NCBI GenBank assembly: GCA_024500155.1
Contig: CM044880.1
Location: forward strand, 6,448,001-6,512,000
DNA: 64,000 nucleotides
Source of the DNA: Chenopodium formosanum
Taxonomy: Eukaryota; Streptophyta; Magnoliopsida; Caryophyllales; Amaranthaceae
Direction: 5' to 3'
Position 1 is the first letter of the stretch. Every line of letters begins with the position of its first letter. The notes below the pieces were generated by a model, which was not told the origin of the DNA, made no database searches, and saw only the letters and a list, made by a program, of their open reading frames with translations. Below, in pieces: positions 1-13,700 of this stretch. The position numbers were made by a program, and so were the translations under genes.

Positions 1-3000
1 GAACCGTGCATATACAAATCACGTTCATTCAAAGATAAGTTTCTGGTTGGCACAGATGTAAGCTCCTCAAATTGTGATGAAGATGAACCAACAACTTTGC
101 GCACTAAGCCATCTGAGACCCCTTTGAACTGACGTACAATATCATCAACAGCATCATCAACATTAACTGAGTCACAATTTAAAATAAAGTCAACACACAC
201 TATAAGTACATATATCAGGCTGTGGCCAACTACACAATCACCAACTGAGTCGTAATTTTAAAACAAAGTCAACACACACTTTAAGCACATACATCAGGCT
301 GGGGCCAATTATGCAATCACCAATCACAACTTAAATGCACATCAATATTCAGAAAGTATTAGGACAATAACAAAAAAAGTTAAGTACAGCTATAGAATAA
401 ACCCTCTTTAAAACATTCAAATGCTACAGCAATGTAATATTCTTCCACACAGCAAAAAAAAAAAAAAAAGTAAAAAAATAAATAAATAAAGATATGGCAT
501 CTGAAGACATCACGCCTGTGCCAGTATGCTAATTTAGGTCCAACAATTTCACAAAAACATGCATCCCTTCCAGGGCTAAAAGGAAAAGATAATGTCATTT
601 TCATGGGTAAATCACACAACACAGAGAAGTCACATTTACTCTCAATAACTTAAAAAATTGCAACCATCACAAATTATGAGCTTTAAAGTCTAGTTGCAGA
701 AAATCACTTTTAAAAACATTAGACAATCATACAACTGAATTGAACTCAACATCAACACAGAGGATGAGCACAAAAATTAGAGCAGCATACCTGCAAGTGT
801 TTTCATCACTGAAGGTGACTTTCCAAAGGAGTAATTCTTCAAAAAATACACGTGTATTCATGTTAGAGTAGGATTAATCATCACTTGTTAAGCAATTAAG
901 TGAAACATCACAGAGAGCTCACCTTTGAAGAATCACTGAGAAAGTCCCACACTTCATGCAGTTCAGCAACATTGGCTATGGATAAAAGATCCTGAGACAT
1001 GATGATTCAGGTTTCAGATGTTAGATGGATCATGGTACCCAAAAAGAGAATTTCAACAGTTGAACATACTGAAATCATACTTGCAAATATTTGTCAAGCT
1101 GGATACAACGCTGATGCACAAAAGAATCTTCAGTACTGGATGAGAATATCCTCTTTGGAGGCAAATGTAAGTTATAATTTGGAATATCCTTAAGTTGTCG
1201 ATGCAGTCGCTCAAAGTTCCGGTATCTTCACAGAAAAATATCAAAGTGAATTTATCAGTGATCATATAAGCACAAGGGTTTCAAAAAAAAAAATATAAGC
1301 ATAAAGGCAAACATAAGCAACTTAATAAATTCTATGCATATCTTGCAAAAGAGTAGGATATATAACAACAGGAAAAAAGAATAAATCAGCCAGTCACAGA
1401 TTTCACAGAAAAGAAAGCCATGGATAGCTCAAGTAGACAGAAAATAGCAGCTTTCATAGACAATGCCAACTTCTGATAACTCAGAAATTGTTCATGATAG
1501 ACAAGAATATAAGACCACTGCAAGGCATGAGGATTCATGTTTCAAATATTATGATAGAAGATGTAAACGATACACACCTTCTTTTCACAAACCACTTATT
1601 ATTCTGTGCATCTGTGACAGCAATAGAATAAACAGCAAAAGATTTGGATCCAATTTTCTCAAAGTATGCTCCTACAACCTGTCATTCACGTCAATTTGTT
1701 GTCATCAAAAGGCAATTAATTAATTAATCAATTAAAATGAACAAACAGGTGATCATGATTACTATTTTATATCTAAAAAAAATATGGCAATAAAACAGGA
1801 TTTCTTGAAAGGTTGCAACCTACATACAATGGCCTTTCATATTTTTGCCAAGAAAGGAAAGTAGAAGTGAAATATAACTAACCCGACACATAAGCTTGGG
1901 AAAGTGAGATCCCTCAGCACGAATCACAGAAGCTGAAAGATCAACCTTTTTCTGTTCACTGCGCTTTCCAAAATCAGGGCTGTAGAAGTCCTCTGAAATT
2001 AGAAGACTTTGGCTTACACCAATATTAGGATTTTTCTCTTCAGATTCAACTTTCAGATCAGAAGTACTACAGGATCTCTTAAGCCTACTTTTATTTCCAT
2101 CAGCTGTGATGATATTGGCATCCTCAATTTCCTGGACAAAAGCCATGCTTTTTAAAGAACCCCTTTCCACATCAGGAGATACTCTTTTCTTCTTGTTGCT
2201 ACCCTCTTTAGCAGAATCAGAGAAATTTGATCCAGCAAGGGGGGCCACTAATTTGTTATCTGGTACCTGAGGAGGATGTCCTTTAGCAGATTTATTGATT
2301 TTATCTTTATAGTGCCTTCCTATAGCCCACATGTTTTCAAGATTTTCAGGAGTGAGAACTTCAGTTCTTCTCTGGGTTGCAGCATCCAATACTCGTGCCC
2401 AGTCTGCAACTTTTGGCTGTACAGGCTCTTGATAAGATAGATTAGAAGAGGGAACTGATGAAGCCTCCAAAGCCAATGTCCTCAGCACATCCCTTTCACG
2501 TTGTGGCATTTCAGTTTCTTGATTATGTAAGTCTTTACGTCTCTTGAATGCAGCTTCATCAGTACCTATGCTTCCTTCACCGACAGATTGATCATTATCT
2601 GCCTTTAATGGTTGATCATCACCATCTAATCCAGTTAAATAATCTTTGACCTGAAGAAGAATAATCTCTACCAACTGATTGATGTACCTAAAAGCCCAGC
2701 ACAAGAAAGCAAGAAAGTTTCTTTGAGCAAACTGATCATCCATTCAACCCACAAATAATGTTATATATTCAGTTTTGATTATTCAAACAAAAACTACTTG
2801 CTATGTTGCGGGATGAGGAAAGAGAGATGGCACACAATTGATAAGTCAAAAATATATTAGTGCATGGAGATATTATATCAGACAATGTCTACTATAATAA
2901 GACACATCTTGACATCACATAATTTGGTCCAATGAAAATATTAGAAATCTATACTTCTATACTTAGTATTTAAAAAGACAAACCACAATCACCTATATGA

Positions 3001-6000
3001 CATATGTCATCATAATTCACCCTTATGCTACATAACACATCCATTAATAATATTTCTTCTTTATACTCCCTTTTAAAGTAAAAGTACTAAAAGATAAAAT
3101 AAAATGTTATTGAATGCTAAAGTCTTTATGCATTCCTAACTTGCAAATTTGAGTAAGAAAATAGAGTGTTCTATTTTCACTATAAAAAAAAAAATAAATA
3201 AATAAAAAAATAAATAAATAAAAAAAGTTGTACTCCTCTCTATACCCCTTTTAATGTAAAAGTTAAAATAACAAATTATTTAATGTTAAAATCTTTATGT
3301 ATTCCTAACTTGCAAATTATAAGTAAGAAATTAAGCAAATATTACTCCGTACAAAAAAATACCGACACATACAACACAAATAAGCAACACATTTCAAGAA
3401 AAATAAAATGAGAAACAACCCGCTCGTTGAACGGGCCAAAAGGCTAGTTTGACATGACAAGGCAATAATTTTTTTTTTTTTAAAAAAAAATACTCCTAGT
3501 AAGAATATTCGAATCCAGAGCACGAACAAAGAAAGCATACAAGTGCAATAAAATAAAAATGATGTAGGCATAAATGAAAAGAATGGGTGAAAAAGCATCT
3601 ACACTATATATCAGAGATCAGAAAGATTGACTGGACCACCCAAGGACGAAGGTCTCTTTGTCCGTCCAAGAAAATACAGTGTGACTCCACCCTTAAAGCC
3701 CTAACCAGAACCCCCTTGATGAAAATCCACCCCTTGCATCGCTTAGGAGGTTAATTAGGTGCAACCAATGCTCTTCCCAGTGCTTTTTGTCAAAGAAAAC
3801 ATGATCCTGACAACCTAAAGTTTTCCTTCCAGAAAAGGCCGATGGAAAAATAAATTATACACAATCTTCTCATGTCAATAAGCATGCAAAGCCACTTAGA
3901 TAAGAAAGAAGGTAATAGGAAACCCAAAGCCTTAACAATGAGTAAGATAAGGGGTAAAGGGGGTAACTTGGACTCACTCTGGAGACACAAGATTCATAAT
4001 AGGCTGCAGTACTAAGCAAGTTACAAACTCTCGAGCGATGCATCGAACAAGAGGACATTGCGCTTCTTTTGGCCTCAACACCAAACCCAATAATCCAGCC
4101 ACGAGTCGCTGTTGAACCTATAGGGAGCAGGAAGAAAGTTATACACAAGTAATGGATTTAGAAAGAAATCCCAATATAAAAATTGGAAAAAGTTTAGCTT
4201 CTTATAGCTCCTTTCACACCTTGTACTCACTGTCAGCAGACATCAATGCTGGATGGAGCTCCTTAGAAGCCATAAGATGATGTTTGAGTCTTTCATCCCG
4301 TTCTTCAGAAGACAGAGTAACCATAACATCTACACCAATAGAAACTTGGGTTTTTCTAAACAATTCCAGATGATCACCAATTAAGTCAACTATATCCCTG
4401 AAGCATCATACATAAATTTGATAGTTATGATGCAAGAACTCAAAAGGTCGCAACTATATAAGCTACAGGCAACAACAACAAAGCCTTAGTCCCAAAATGA
4501 TTTGGGATCAGCTAACATGAATCGTCATAAGGAATCGTACGATATAAAGAAAGGAACATAACAAGATAATCATTTGAAAGAGTTGAAAAAAAAGTAAAAT
4601 AAGTGAGCAATCAAAAGAGCATCCAAGAAAAGGTAAGGGAGTTTTAAAAGAAAACCAAAAATAAAATTCAAGAAAGTTTTAAAGGAGTGGTTAAAAACAT
4701 ACAGGTTCGATGAAAAAAATTATTAACCTTTTTAATAAAAAAAATGATTAACCATGTTATTAAAGCTAGAGGCACATTAATAAAAAGTTTAAAAAAAAAA
4801 AAAAAAAGATTTACCTTGTTAATAAATCAACAAGGTTCACTTCCTTTACCCTTCCAGCAACTTCTCCTAGGGCTTCCAATATAATGGCACGCATTAGATC
4901 AGGGGCTTCTTTGTCAGGTGTTATACTGGAATACCACAAGTCCGTAACAAAGTCTTCTATGATTTTATCAACAAAGTCCTCAGCTGCAGCCTCTACAATG
5001 GGTGATTCAAACTTCCCCCTCCATCTTGACAGGGGAGGAACTGTAGACAGACGAGGATCATTCACTGAAAGTTGCTTCTTCCCCAAATGAGAGAGGTATG
5101 TTTGTTTTCTGGTTGATGGAACCTTTAAATGAAATTCTACTTGATTTGTTAGTTGGCGCAAAAGAATTGCAATTACAACTGCAATTGGGACATTCATCCA
5201 CATTGATTTACTTGTATCTGCACACATTCCAGAAAAGTACAAATCCATGCCTTAGGATGCAACTATAAAACCCACTAATCAGTCAATTGCAGTTGATTCA
5301 TAAAACAAGCTTTCCCATAAAACCTTCAAGCTTTTATCCTAAATAAAGAACACAAATATTCACAACACACCATTTACAACCACAAGTACAATGATGGAAA
5401 CAATGGTCATTACTCAATCCAACATAATTGCCTGTGTTGGTGACAATATTGACATTGTGCAGATACCAAACTACAATGTTCCCGTTTTTTTTTTTTTTTT
5501 TTAGAATTTAAGAGAATAAATACGAGGAAAGCCATAAAAGAAATTCCGGTTATGAGTTCAGCAGAGATAAAAAGGATCAAGTTTTTCTTCGACCAACAAA
5601 AACCCAAGAAATAATTTATATAAAAAGTGATTGAAGACCTTGACAAACTTAAAGCCATTAATTGGCCATTTGGCCTAAAGTCACTTTGGACTACATCTAC
5701 GAAATGGTCTAGTTGAAGGATGAATCGAAACAGCTAACTTTTGGGTCTGCCACTCCAAGGTTGGAGACAATGGTATAAGAACATAGCATCCAATCGACCA
5801 GAAGTATTCACTGAAGATCCTCTAATTTGGGAAATAAAAAGGGTGTAAAGAACAAGTGACACATAATACTCTTATAGTCACTTCTAGCTTCTCAACATTA
5901 AGTCATAAACACCAGTCAACCATGAACTATCACTTATCCGTGCCCTTCAAGCACCTTCAAACTTGCAATACCTCAACCTCGATATTCCGTGTTCACAAGA

Positions 6001-6526
6001 TCACAACTAAACTAGTACTCTCATAATGTTCATACCATAATTTAGAAAAGTACCCCCACATTGAACTCCATGAGTGGCAATACAGCAATGCCATTACAAT
6101 CACTTTGCATTTTTCCTACTTAGAATTATTCATTTTGCATCTAATTATGCATATTTTCCTCAACCCACATTTTCCAATTAGCTTTCGTAAATTGCGGTAG
6201 TTACTTATCTATCACCAAACCATCATCATCTTTTCAAATAGACAGATAGGTGATAACAAAAGCAAAATTCAAAATTTAAAAAATCACATTCAAAAAAAAA
6301 AAAAAGTAAAACAATCACAATCAAACAACCCCAAAAAGTACAAAAAAAATAGCGACAAAATCACAACTAATCAACAAAAATTAAAGAATTTTGAAAGATC
6401 AAGGAGAAAGAGAAAGAACTTACGAGATAAGAAATACGTAATAGCAAAGATGAATAAAGCCCACCATAGAAAACGAACTTTAGCTTCTTCAACGAGATCC
6501 TGGATGCTTTCCATCCGACGCTTCAT
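1..6526 (-). CDS. PXA-PX domain sorting-nexin-like protein (3' end outside window)
   Basis: Ten coding exons are readable on the minus strand: 6526-6424, 5217-4815, 4397-4220, 4117-3978, 2687-1883, 1678-1578, 1225-1081, 991-923, 836-791 and 166-1. All keep frame and have GT/AG borders, giving about 718 residues before the window edge. The start is the first ATG of the exon and opens MKRRMESIQDLVEEAK. Residues about 20-60 hold two hydrophobic stretches (WWALFIFAITYFLS; VPIAVVIAILL), suggesting a membrane hairpin. Residues about 115-290 match a Phox-associated (PXA) domain, including EDFVDKIIEDF and VLQPIMNLVSPEYIN. A polar linker follows, then a PX domain from about residue 543 with the basic RRYRNFERLHR segment that in this family binds phosphoinositides. 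The C-terminal nexin domain expected in this family (At2g15900/At1g15240 type) lies beyond the edge. The likely role is endomembrane trafficking, by family. Confidence 0.88.
4466..4545 (+). repeat. interspersed repeat fragment in intron 2 of the PX gene
   Basis: ACAACAACAAAGCCTTAGTC followed by CCAAAATGATTTGGGATCAG and CTAACATGAATC is a phrase seen widely in plant introns as the tail of retroposed elements. Only the fragment is present. Confidence 0.45.
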
Positions 6527-7001
6527 TGCGTCAAAACCCTAAAAATTTCCTCTGCTTAATAATGTCGAAAATCAAAATTCCAATTCCAATTCAAGCTAAT
6601 TAAGGTGAAAGATTGAATCGTATGTCTAAGGTCGAGGAAGATGAAGATCATTCGCGAAAAAAGTTAGGGTTTCTCGGATTAAAATTGGGTCGCCCAATTG
6701 AATTGCCACGGGAAAAAAAATAAAAATTGAAGTCAAAATCGGAAAATTAGGGATTGCGAGATGCAAACAACGAGAAAGAACAAGAAGATTCAGTGTCTGC
6801 CATTTTAGAGAAGAGAGAGAAAATAATAAAGGAATTTTGAAGAATCTGAGTTGAGGTGAATTTTGTCGTTACAAAATTTTTACCGGTTGGACAATTTGCG
6901 GTTTGTTTTGGTGGGAAAAAGGGAAATGAAGGGGCCATATTCTTGGATACCTTACCACAAAGGCATAAATTAACCTATGTTTTTTGCGGTGTGGCTAGCC
7001 G
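6527..7001 (-). promoter_or_regulatory. 5' leader and promoter region of the PXA-PX gene
   Basis: The 475 bases upstream of the PX gene start hold no other gene. On the minus strand an 18-codon upstream ORF (6803-6747, MADTESSCSFSLFASRNP) ends about 220 bases before the main ATG. If transcription starts upstream of 6803 it would be a uORF. The start site is not known from sequence. Confidence 0.3.
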
Positions 7002-7009
7002 GGTTGTTC

Positions 7010-7508
7010 GGTGTAAATGAGCCGAAGCGAGCTGAATCAAGTAGTACCTTGTTTATTTATGTTTAAGTTCATTTAGTTTAGGCGAGTTTGAGTTCAATCC
7101 TGAGCTTAGATTCAAAATTTTGTTCAAACTTGACTCATTTAGTACATTATATGTTCGTGAACAGTTCGTTTATTAAGCGAGTGTTTCTTTGTACTTTTGA
7201 CATTTGAAAATTTCAAAATTAGCTTAAATAATTAAATCTTAATTATAAACTCATGAATTAAATAATAATTATTAAAAAAATAGAATTAATACAATGGTGA
7301 ATAAATCAATAAATCATGAATAAATAAACGACTTGTTCATGAACTTATATAAACGAGCATATCTATGTTCATGTTCAAGCTCATTTATTAAACGAGCTCC
7401 AAAATTTGTTCAAATTCGGCTCATTTATCAAATAAACAAACATGAATAAGTTTCAACCGAGCTCGAACCCGACTAGTCTGTAGATCGGCTTGGTTCATTT
7501 ACACCCAT
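7010..7508. mobile_element. hAT-like non-autonomous TIR element
   Basis: The left end GGTGTAAATGAGCCGAAGCG is mirrored by the right end, whose reverse complement reads GGTGTAAATGAACCAAGCCG. The flanks GGTTGTTC (7002-7009) and AGTTGTTC (7509-7516) agree at 7 of 8 bases, as expected for an old hAT target duplication. The interior is full of degenerate CGAGCTC and TTCATTTA words and has no coding capacity. Confidence 0.55.
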
Positions 7509-7740
7509 AGTTGTTCACTGCTACTTGTTTGTTTTTGGGTATTGTACAGTAGTAAGTTGAGTCATTGTTTAAGCCAGGTATTTAGATCATGCTCCCTTTA
7601 CCTTAAAACAATAATATCTAGTCAAAACAAGTTTTAATTAGTTAAAATAATTGAAATTCATTAAAAGATAAGTTTTATTCCTTAAATAGAAAAGATCGTG
7701 TAAGTGGTGATATTAAATAACATAGCATAGCCTTTAAATT

Positions 7741-8331
7741 GGGGTGTAGTAGCAAATTAGCCCCAACACTTTTATTGCAGGTGTAAAGTAACCCCATAAC
7801 TTTTACTTGTAGCAAATTAACCCCACAACTTAATATAATTGTGCAATTAAAACCTATTCATCAAATTTGAGCAAAATCACATTAAAATATATAAATTTCA
7901 TAAAATATACTTCAATAAAAGACAAAAAAAAGTTAAAAAAAAATTAATTACATCCAAAATATTGTGCATATACATTATCATACATATTAAATACATACTA
8001 TAAAATATAGAAATTATCGACACTGAAATATGACAAAGGGCGAAAAAATTAACGGAATTTAGCAAACCATCATACTTGATTAATCTCTTCAATTGCTCAC
8101 ATTTAATTGAAATGGTAAGAAATATACGCATGTATAATACTCTTAATGCTTATTATTAATACAAAAAATTAGCATGTTTTGATGAATTTATTATTAAATA
8201 ATGATGCTCAGATGTACGTTGCACGATATGTTAAATTTTGGGGTCCATTTGCTATAATTAAAAGTTAAGGGGGTAATTTGAACATAGAGTTAAAGTCTTG
8301 GTGCTAATTTGCTATATTTCCCCCTTTTTTA
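7741..8331. mobile_element. TIR element with long degenerate inverted ends
   Basis: The left arm contains TAGCAAATTAGCCCCAACAC, then AACTTTTACTTGTAGCAAAT. The reverse complement of the right arm contains TAGCAAATTAGCACCAAGAC, then AACTTTTAATTATAGCAAAT, in the same order. Arms of about 90-100 bases therefore bound an AT-rich core of about 400 bases with no convincing ORF. The long arms resemble Mutator-type elements, but no clean 9-base duplication was found, so the class is uncertain. Confidence 0.5.
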
Positions 8332-9032
8332 TGGTGTGCAGGATATGAGGTTTTTGAGACATACTTCATATGAGCCTTCATGTCTCCCTAGTCCCTACGA
8401 CTATACATTATTGTTACATAATATAAAATAAATCGACAACATCCTTCATAAACATGAGTGAAAATAATACAATAAAAATAAATCTTAATTAGTTGGGACT
8501 ATGTAACCTCATGTCTCGAATCGTAAGTCCAAATAAACCAATCCAACTCGAAGTTATATGACGCAAATATACTTGAAATTTAGTACGCAAAAACCATGCA
8601 CCAAACGCAAAACATGTTAATCGAATACTCGATGATTGAGACGGCTGCCCCTAGAATTGGATTATTGCGACCAAGTTGCTCCCATGTTAACCACCTACAT
8701 CATTCTCTATAAAACCACCCTCATCCACTCTTTACGGTCAAGATCTCATCTTTACCCTAATTTTCCACATCGTTTAACATATGATTGGTCTGTCACCAAC
8801 ATAATCCCTAACCGACTGTAACTCTAACCTTCTTAAAAATATCAAAATAAATATCCCTTCATCTTATCCAAAAACAAACACCTGCACTTTTTATTCATTC
8901 AATCAATTACAAGTATTAATATCTTTAGATCTATAATATATTCTTCTACAACAAAAACCCAACTCAAACAATATAAATTATCTGATAACATAAGAATCAT
9001 TTTTACAATTTTGTGTATATTTTTTTATAAAA
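8332..9032. other. intergenic, upstream of the CBP1-like gene
   Basis: AT-rich sequence with no gene or clear repeat recognised. It includes the presumed promoter and leader of the plus-strand gene starting at 9033. Confidence 0.4.
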
Positions 9033-10042
9033 ATGATTAGCGGGTCGATGGCAATTTCTGCATCCAATTGTTGTTCATCAACTTTGTTATTGGAATCTAG
9101 AAATTATTTTTCATGTTGTAATAATTCAAAGAGATTTAATTCAGTCATAAATTGCAATGCGAAAAATCATGATTATAAGGTGCCAAAATTGGAGCCTTTT
9201 AGCGGAAGCAAGTTTGAGAGAGCTGTAAAAGATCCTCCTTTGATTCAGAAATCCGAGACACAAATTGCTGGTAATTTCTCTTCTTTCTTTTGAATCAATT
9301 AATTACACAACTTTTTTTTTTTTTTTTTTGGGAATTAATGGGTTTTTTTTTTTTTTTTTGGGTGTTATGATGCAGATTATTGCTCAGTACTTGAAGGTGA
9401 AGATTCTTACAGTTGTTGGCAAGCTTATTTCGAGCTCAAAGAACTCGAGGTAAGGATTGTTTGTTAAATACTCGTTTTATCCGGAATTAATTGTTGCATC
9501 GAGTTATAACAAGACGAGTAATTGTTATAATATATTCCGAACATCCTAAGAAAGTATGCTTAACATTCATAGTTATATCATCCTGTTTATATATCATGAG
9601 AAGTTGTGACGATTTATTTCGGACATCCTCAAATAGTATACGCGACAAATATTTTCAGAAGGTATTAAGAAATGTTCTAATTAGGACTCATGTTATTGAT
9701 GAAACTTTACAGAAGGAGTCAACAAAAGAAGAGGTGGAGAGGCTAATAATCGAAGCGGGTGGAGTGAAATCATTAATAGGGTGTCTCCACGGAGTAGCAG
9801 CCATTCACAAGGCACACAAGGAGGCATCTAATGATCATCAGGCAAGCGACGAAAAGAAGGCGAAGAGTGAACGTGAACAAAAGATACATGTACATGTACC
9901 AGATGGATTGCCAAGGACTGCTGAGGAAATTGAGGAAGATGAGAAATCAATGATGCCTGATTCTTCCTTTACTAGGATGCTAAGACATAGAGGCAAGCAC
10001 CCTGCTTGGTACTCTCCTGTTCCGGACCATGAGACTGACTGA
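9033..10042 (+). CDS. CCG-binding protein 1 / MEE14-like protein
   Basis: Three exons (9033-9270, 9376-9449, 9713-10042) join in frame to 213 residues. The N-terminus is Ser/Asn/Cys-rich and reads like an organelle transit peptide. The conserved core is spliced together from PKLEPFSGSKFERAVK and PPLIQKSE (exon 1), DYCSVLEGEDSYSCWQAYFE (exon 2) and KEEVERLIIEAGGVKSLIGC (exon 3). The tail VPDGLPRTAEEIEEDEKSMM and a final PDHETD are typical of this plant-only family. Arabidopsis CBP1/MEE14 (At2g15890) acts in the central cell, mediates pollen-tube guidance and contacts CCG, Mediator and AGL proteins. That function is inferred from the family. The gene is divergent from the PX gene at its left, the same neighbour as in Arabidopsis. 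Confidence 0.85.
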
Positions 10043-10789
10043 AGAGTCTGCCAGACTCGAAACTGAGATTTAAAGGCGAAATTAGTGCTCGTTTTGTGCT
10101 TAAATAAGTAACAGTTGCTGTTATATGGAGTTTTAAGTTTTGAGATTAGTGGTATGTTTCTTTTGTAGGGTCTGTAATATATTGTTATTTCTAATCAACA
10201 GTTTAGTTTTCTTGTATATATATTAAAAAAACCCAGGTTAATTTGGTGTATACATAGATTTTCTTGCTTACTCTAGTTTGTTAGTTTGTTAAATAGTATC
10301 TGACTTTTCGAAGTTTGCATAATCCACACCATAACTAGCAACTTCATCAAATTAGAATGCTGTCATTGTTTTAACCCAGAGGACATCAGGATAATACAAT
10401 GAAGAGAAAGTCCTTTGCATATTTGGATCAAAAGCTGACTTTTTAAATCTTAATTTAGACAGTTCAAACAAAACCAAAGGTGAAAAAGAGGACGAAGCAA
10501 TACACAACCATCTAAAAGAGTTTGATCCAAAATTTATGTAATTCTCATTATCGGTTACTGTTTTGACACTAGAGTTTGTGAAGCTTATACCATCTAGGGG
10601 AAGAGGGGAATGAAAAAAAAAAATGTTTTTTTAGCGACACCCACAGCCACGCATATTACAATTCATCATTGAATCCAGCAGAAGCAGGCACCAAGATCTC
10701 CTTTCATCTATTTACAATTAAGTCGATGCAGCATTGATAAGTCCTAGAATAGACGTCACTCAGCAACTCCCTTGATTTCATAATAATCA
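10043..10789. other. 3' regions of two converging genes
   Basis: Holds the 3' UTR of the plus-strand CBP1-like gene and the 3' UTR of the minus-strand TBP gene. Nothing else was recognised. Confidence 0.5.
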
Positions 10790-13700
10790 TCTGTCATGAC
10801 AAACAGCAAGTTGTAAGTGGAAAATGGACAAATAAGCCTTTTAGATGGTATAAGCTTAATACACATTCCCTCGTTCCACATTAACACACCAGAAACGTAC
10901 TTTCATTTATAAAATTAAGTCAATAGTTTTTAGGTTAAACTGTAATTGTCTCTGTATTTCCTCTTATGATGTCTTAAATAACTACTACCAAAAGATACTA
11001 CTTTGTGGCTTTGCATAGGTGTATAATCTCACTTATGGACGGTGATATCCTAACTTGTTTCTACAGAAATGACCAAAAATCATATAAGTCCTGAGGGACA
11101 CATGATGTATACTTGTCAGATATTATTCCCATGGTCTACAATTGACTGGCAGGTAACATTCAACAAAATGCAAACATCTGTAGTAACATAAAACACAAGC
11201 AGTTGTCCATACCATTGCTGGCTTTTCCTAAACTCGGTAAGCACTGGATAAATGTTCTCAAATGCGGTATAAGTCTCTTCTCTCACCTGCAGATCAAAAG
11301 ACAACCAATTATCTCAAAATACATTTCTAGGTTAAATAGGGTTGGGGGTAGTATAAAGGTCTGAGCTTACAGAGTGAACAGTCTTACCTTCGCTCCTGTG
11401 AGAACAATTTTCCCAGACACAAATATAAGCAACACAATCTTGGGTTGCTTCATTCGGTAAATCAAGCCAGGGAATAGTTCTGGTTCATACTACACGAACA
11501 TAAAGAGCAACCATCACTAAAAGGCTCAAGTACCATGAATAAATGGGAATGCATGAAAAAAAAATACTCAATATTTTCAGCCTTCCATCAAATCCGGACC
11601 AAGCCACCCAAAAAATAGAAAAGCAGTAAAGAGCATCTCGATTACTCGTGTGAACGTCAACCTGCTCTAACAGAAATCTATTTTAACAGTAGGGGTAAGA
11701 GTAGGGGCAGGCTTCAAAGGTAAACAAGAAGGGCATAAAATCCCATATTTGGCCATGACACTCATATTCTCATGACGAAAACAAATTTCAGCCAGCCAGA
11801 AGGATACTGTTTACTAAACACTTCAAAGTATGCACATCACCAAACATTCAAAAACACAATAAAGTTCAAAGAAAACAGAAGACCCATCAAATTATCCAAA
11901 AGAGATTATATTATCTTGATACTTGAAAGTTGAAACTGTTATCTGAAAGCAAAAGGAAACAACAGTCAAACTCATAGCTAAGGTCACAAAATTCTATGTC
12001 AACCATTCTAAGATGACCAGAGTTTTTGACTGATTGCAGCCAAGATAGCAAGAAAAAGACAAGTCATGGCAACAAGCACACACTAAAAAAGTAAAAGCAT
12101 TCACATAATCAAAATGGGGAAAAGGAGCTGGAGAAAGATAGGCTGAAAATACTTACACTAGAGAAAGCACCATGAGAATATGCAAGCCCCTCCAGTCTGA
12201 TAGGAAACTTGACATCACATGATCCAACAATATTTTGAATCTTGAAATCCTGCAAAAGTAGTAGTTGTTAGAATTTCTTATTATCCACAATGAGACTTCG
12301 TAAATGGAACCATAAACATTTTATTCAATACGTATAAGATAATTTAAAGACCAAAAAAAGGAAAATGACAAATAAAATATAGGAAAATAATACCTTAAAT
12401 TTTGCAGGAAATCCAAGCTTCTGAATGATTCTAGCATACTGAAAGAGAGAACATCACAAGAAAGAGAAATTTACATTAGAAAAACAAAAAAATGAATTCC
12501 CATACACAAATAACAAAAGCAAAGACTTCAACCGCATAAAACTAACCTTGCGAGCAGCTAGTTTTGACTGACTCTCACTCTTAGCTCCAGTACAGACCTA
12601 TGTTGATAAAGTAAACCACCAGGGAATCAGAAAGCATCAGCACCAATTGAACACTAATCATACTTAACAAAATATGACTAGTATAACAGACTGAGAAGTT
12701 GATTGGATTTGTTTTAGCAATCATTTTCTATCCAAGCCTTTAAACACATATTGGTGTTGGTACTAAAACCTAAGACTTGAGTGTCAAAACTTTATGCTTA
12801 CTATCACATTTTTAAAAAGAAACAACGACAGCAAAATGCCACGCCATTTGCTATGCCTAATATTTATGATGTAGTGCCACATTGCTGCTATTCTTTGTAT
12901 AGCCATTATACTTATCTAGTTTCCAATGAGAAATTTGTCAACCTAAAAAGTCTGAGCTCTTTCAGCAAGCATTTTCAGAGGTTCGAACTCACCATTTTGC
13001 CTGAAGCAAAGATTAAGGCAGTTGTCTTTGGCTCCCTTATCCTCATAATCACTGCAGCAAAACGCTAAACAGGACATAAAGTACAAATATAAGTATTTCA
13101 GGCACTAACAAGCAGAAGACAAATTGTATGAAGAAAAATGTCAACTTTATGACAATTGTATACCTTTGGGTTATACTCTGCATTACGAGCTTGCAATGCA
13201 ATCGCTTTAAGTTCTAACTTGCAGTCCAAATTGACAGTTGAGACAATATTCCTATTACCAGAAACAAGCCATAGTGAGAACACTATTCAGATTAAAAACA
13301 CATCAAGGAGATGCTAACATTCAGATAAGAAGCACATCATGCAGGTAGAAAAATGTAGATGAACCATGAATTTCTGCTGCATGCCAGCTTTTTAACCATC
13401 CTTGCTTTAAGTAGGGGAAAGAGGGGGGGGGGGGGGGGGGAGGGGGAGGGCAATCTTAGTAAAGAGAAAAGGTCCAGTTAGGCTACAATTACATAATGTC
13501 CCGACTATCTTAATTTTTAAAACCACATTTGCTAAAGTTTAGAAAAACGGTGGACAACAGAAGACATTTGTAAGGATACAGTTACACAACAAACTCATTG
13601 ATTCATCATCTAAGGAAAAAAAATAGTAAGGAAAAGCAACACCAATGTCTAAATTGACGACTCTTATAATCCATGTAGAACACCAAGACCATATGGAAAC

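Noticed and set aside
12781..13068. 95-codon plus-strand ORF
   Set aside because: Antisense to TBP exon 3 and its flanking intron; no domain.
13422..13442. Run of about 18 G as a regulatory G-quadruplex
   Set aside because: Homopolymer within a TBP intron, prone to sequencing error; no supporting structure nearby.
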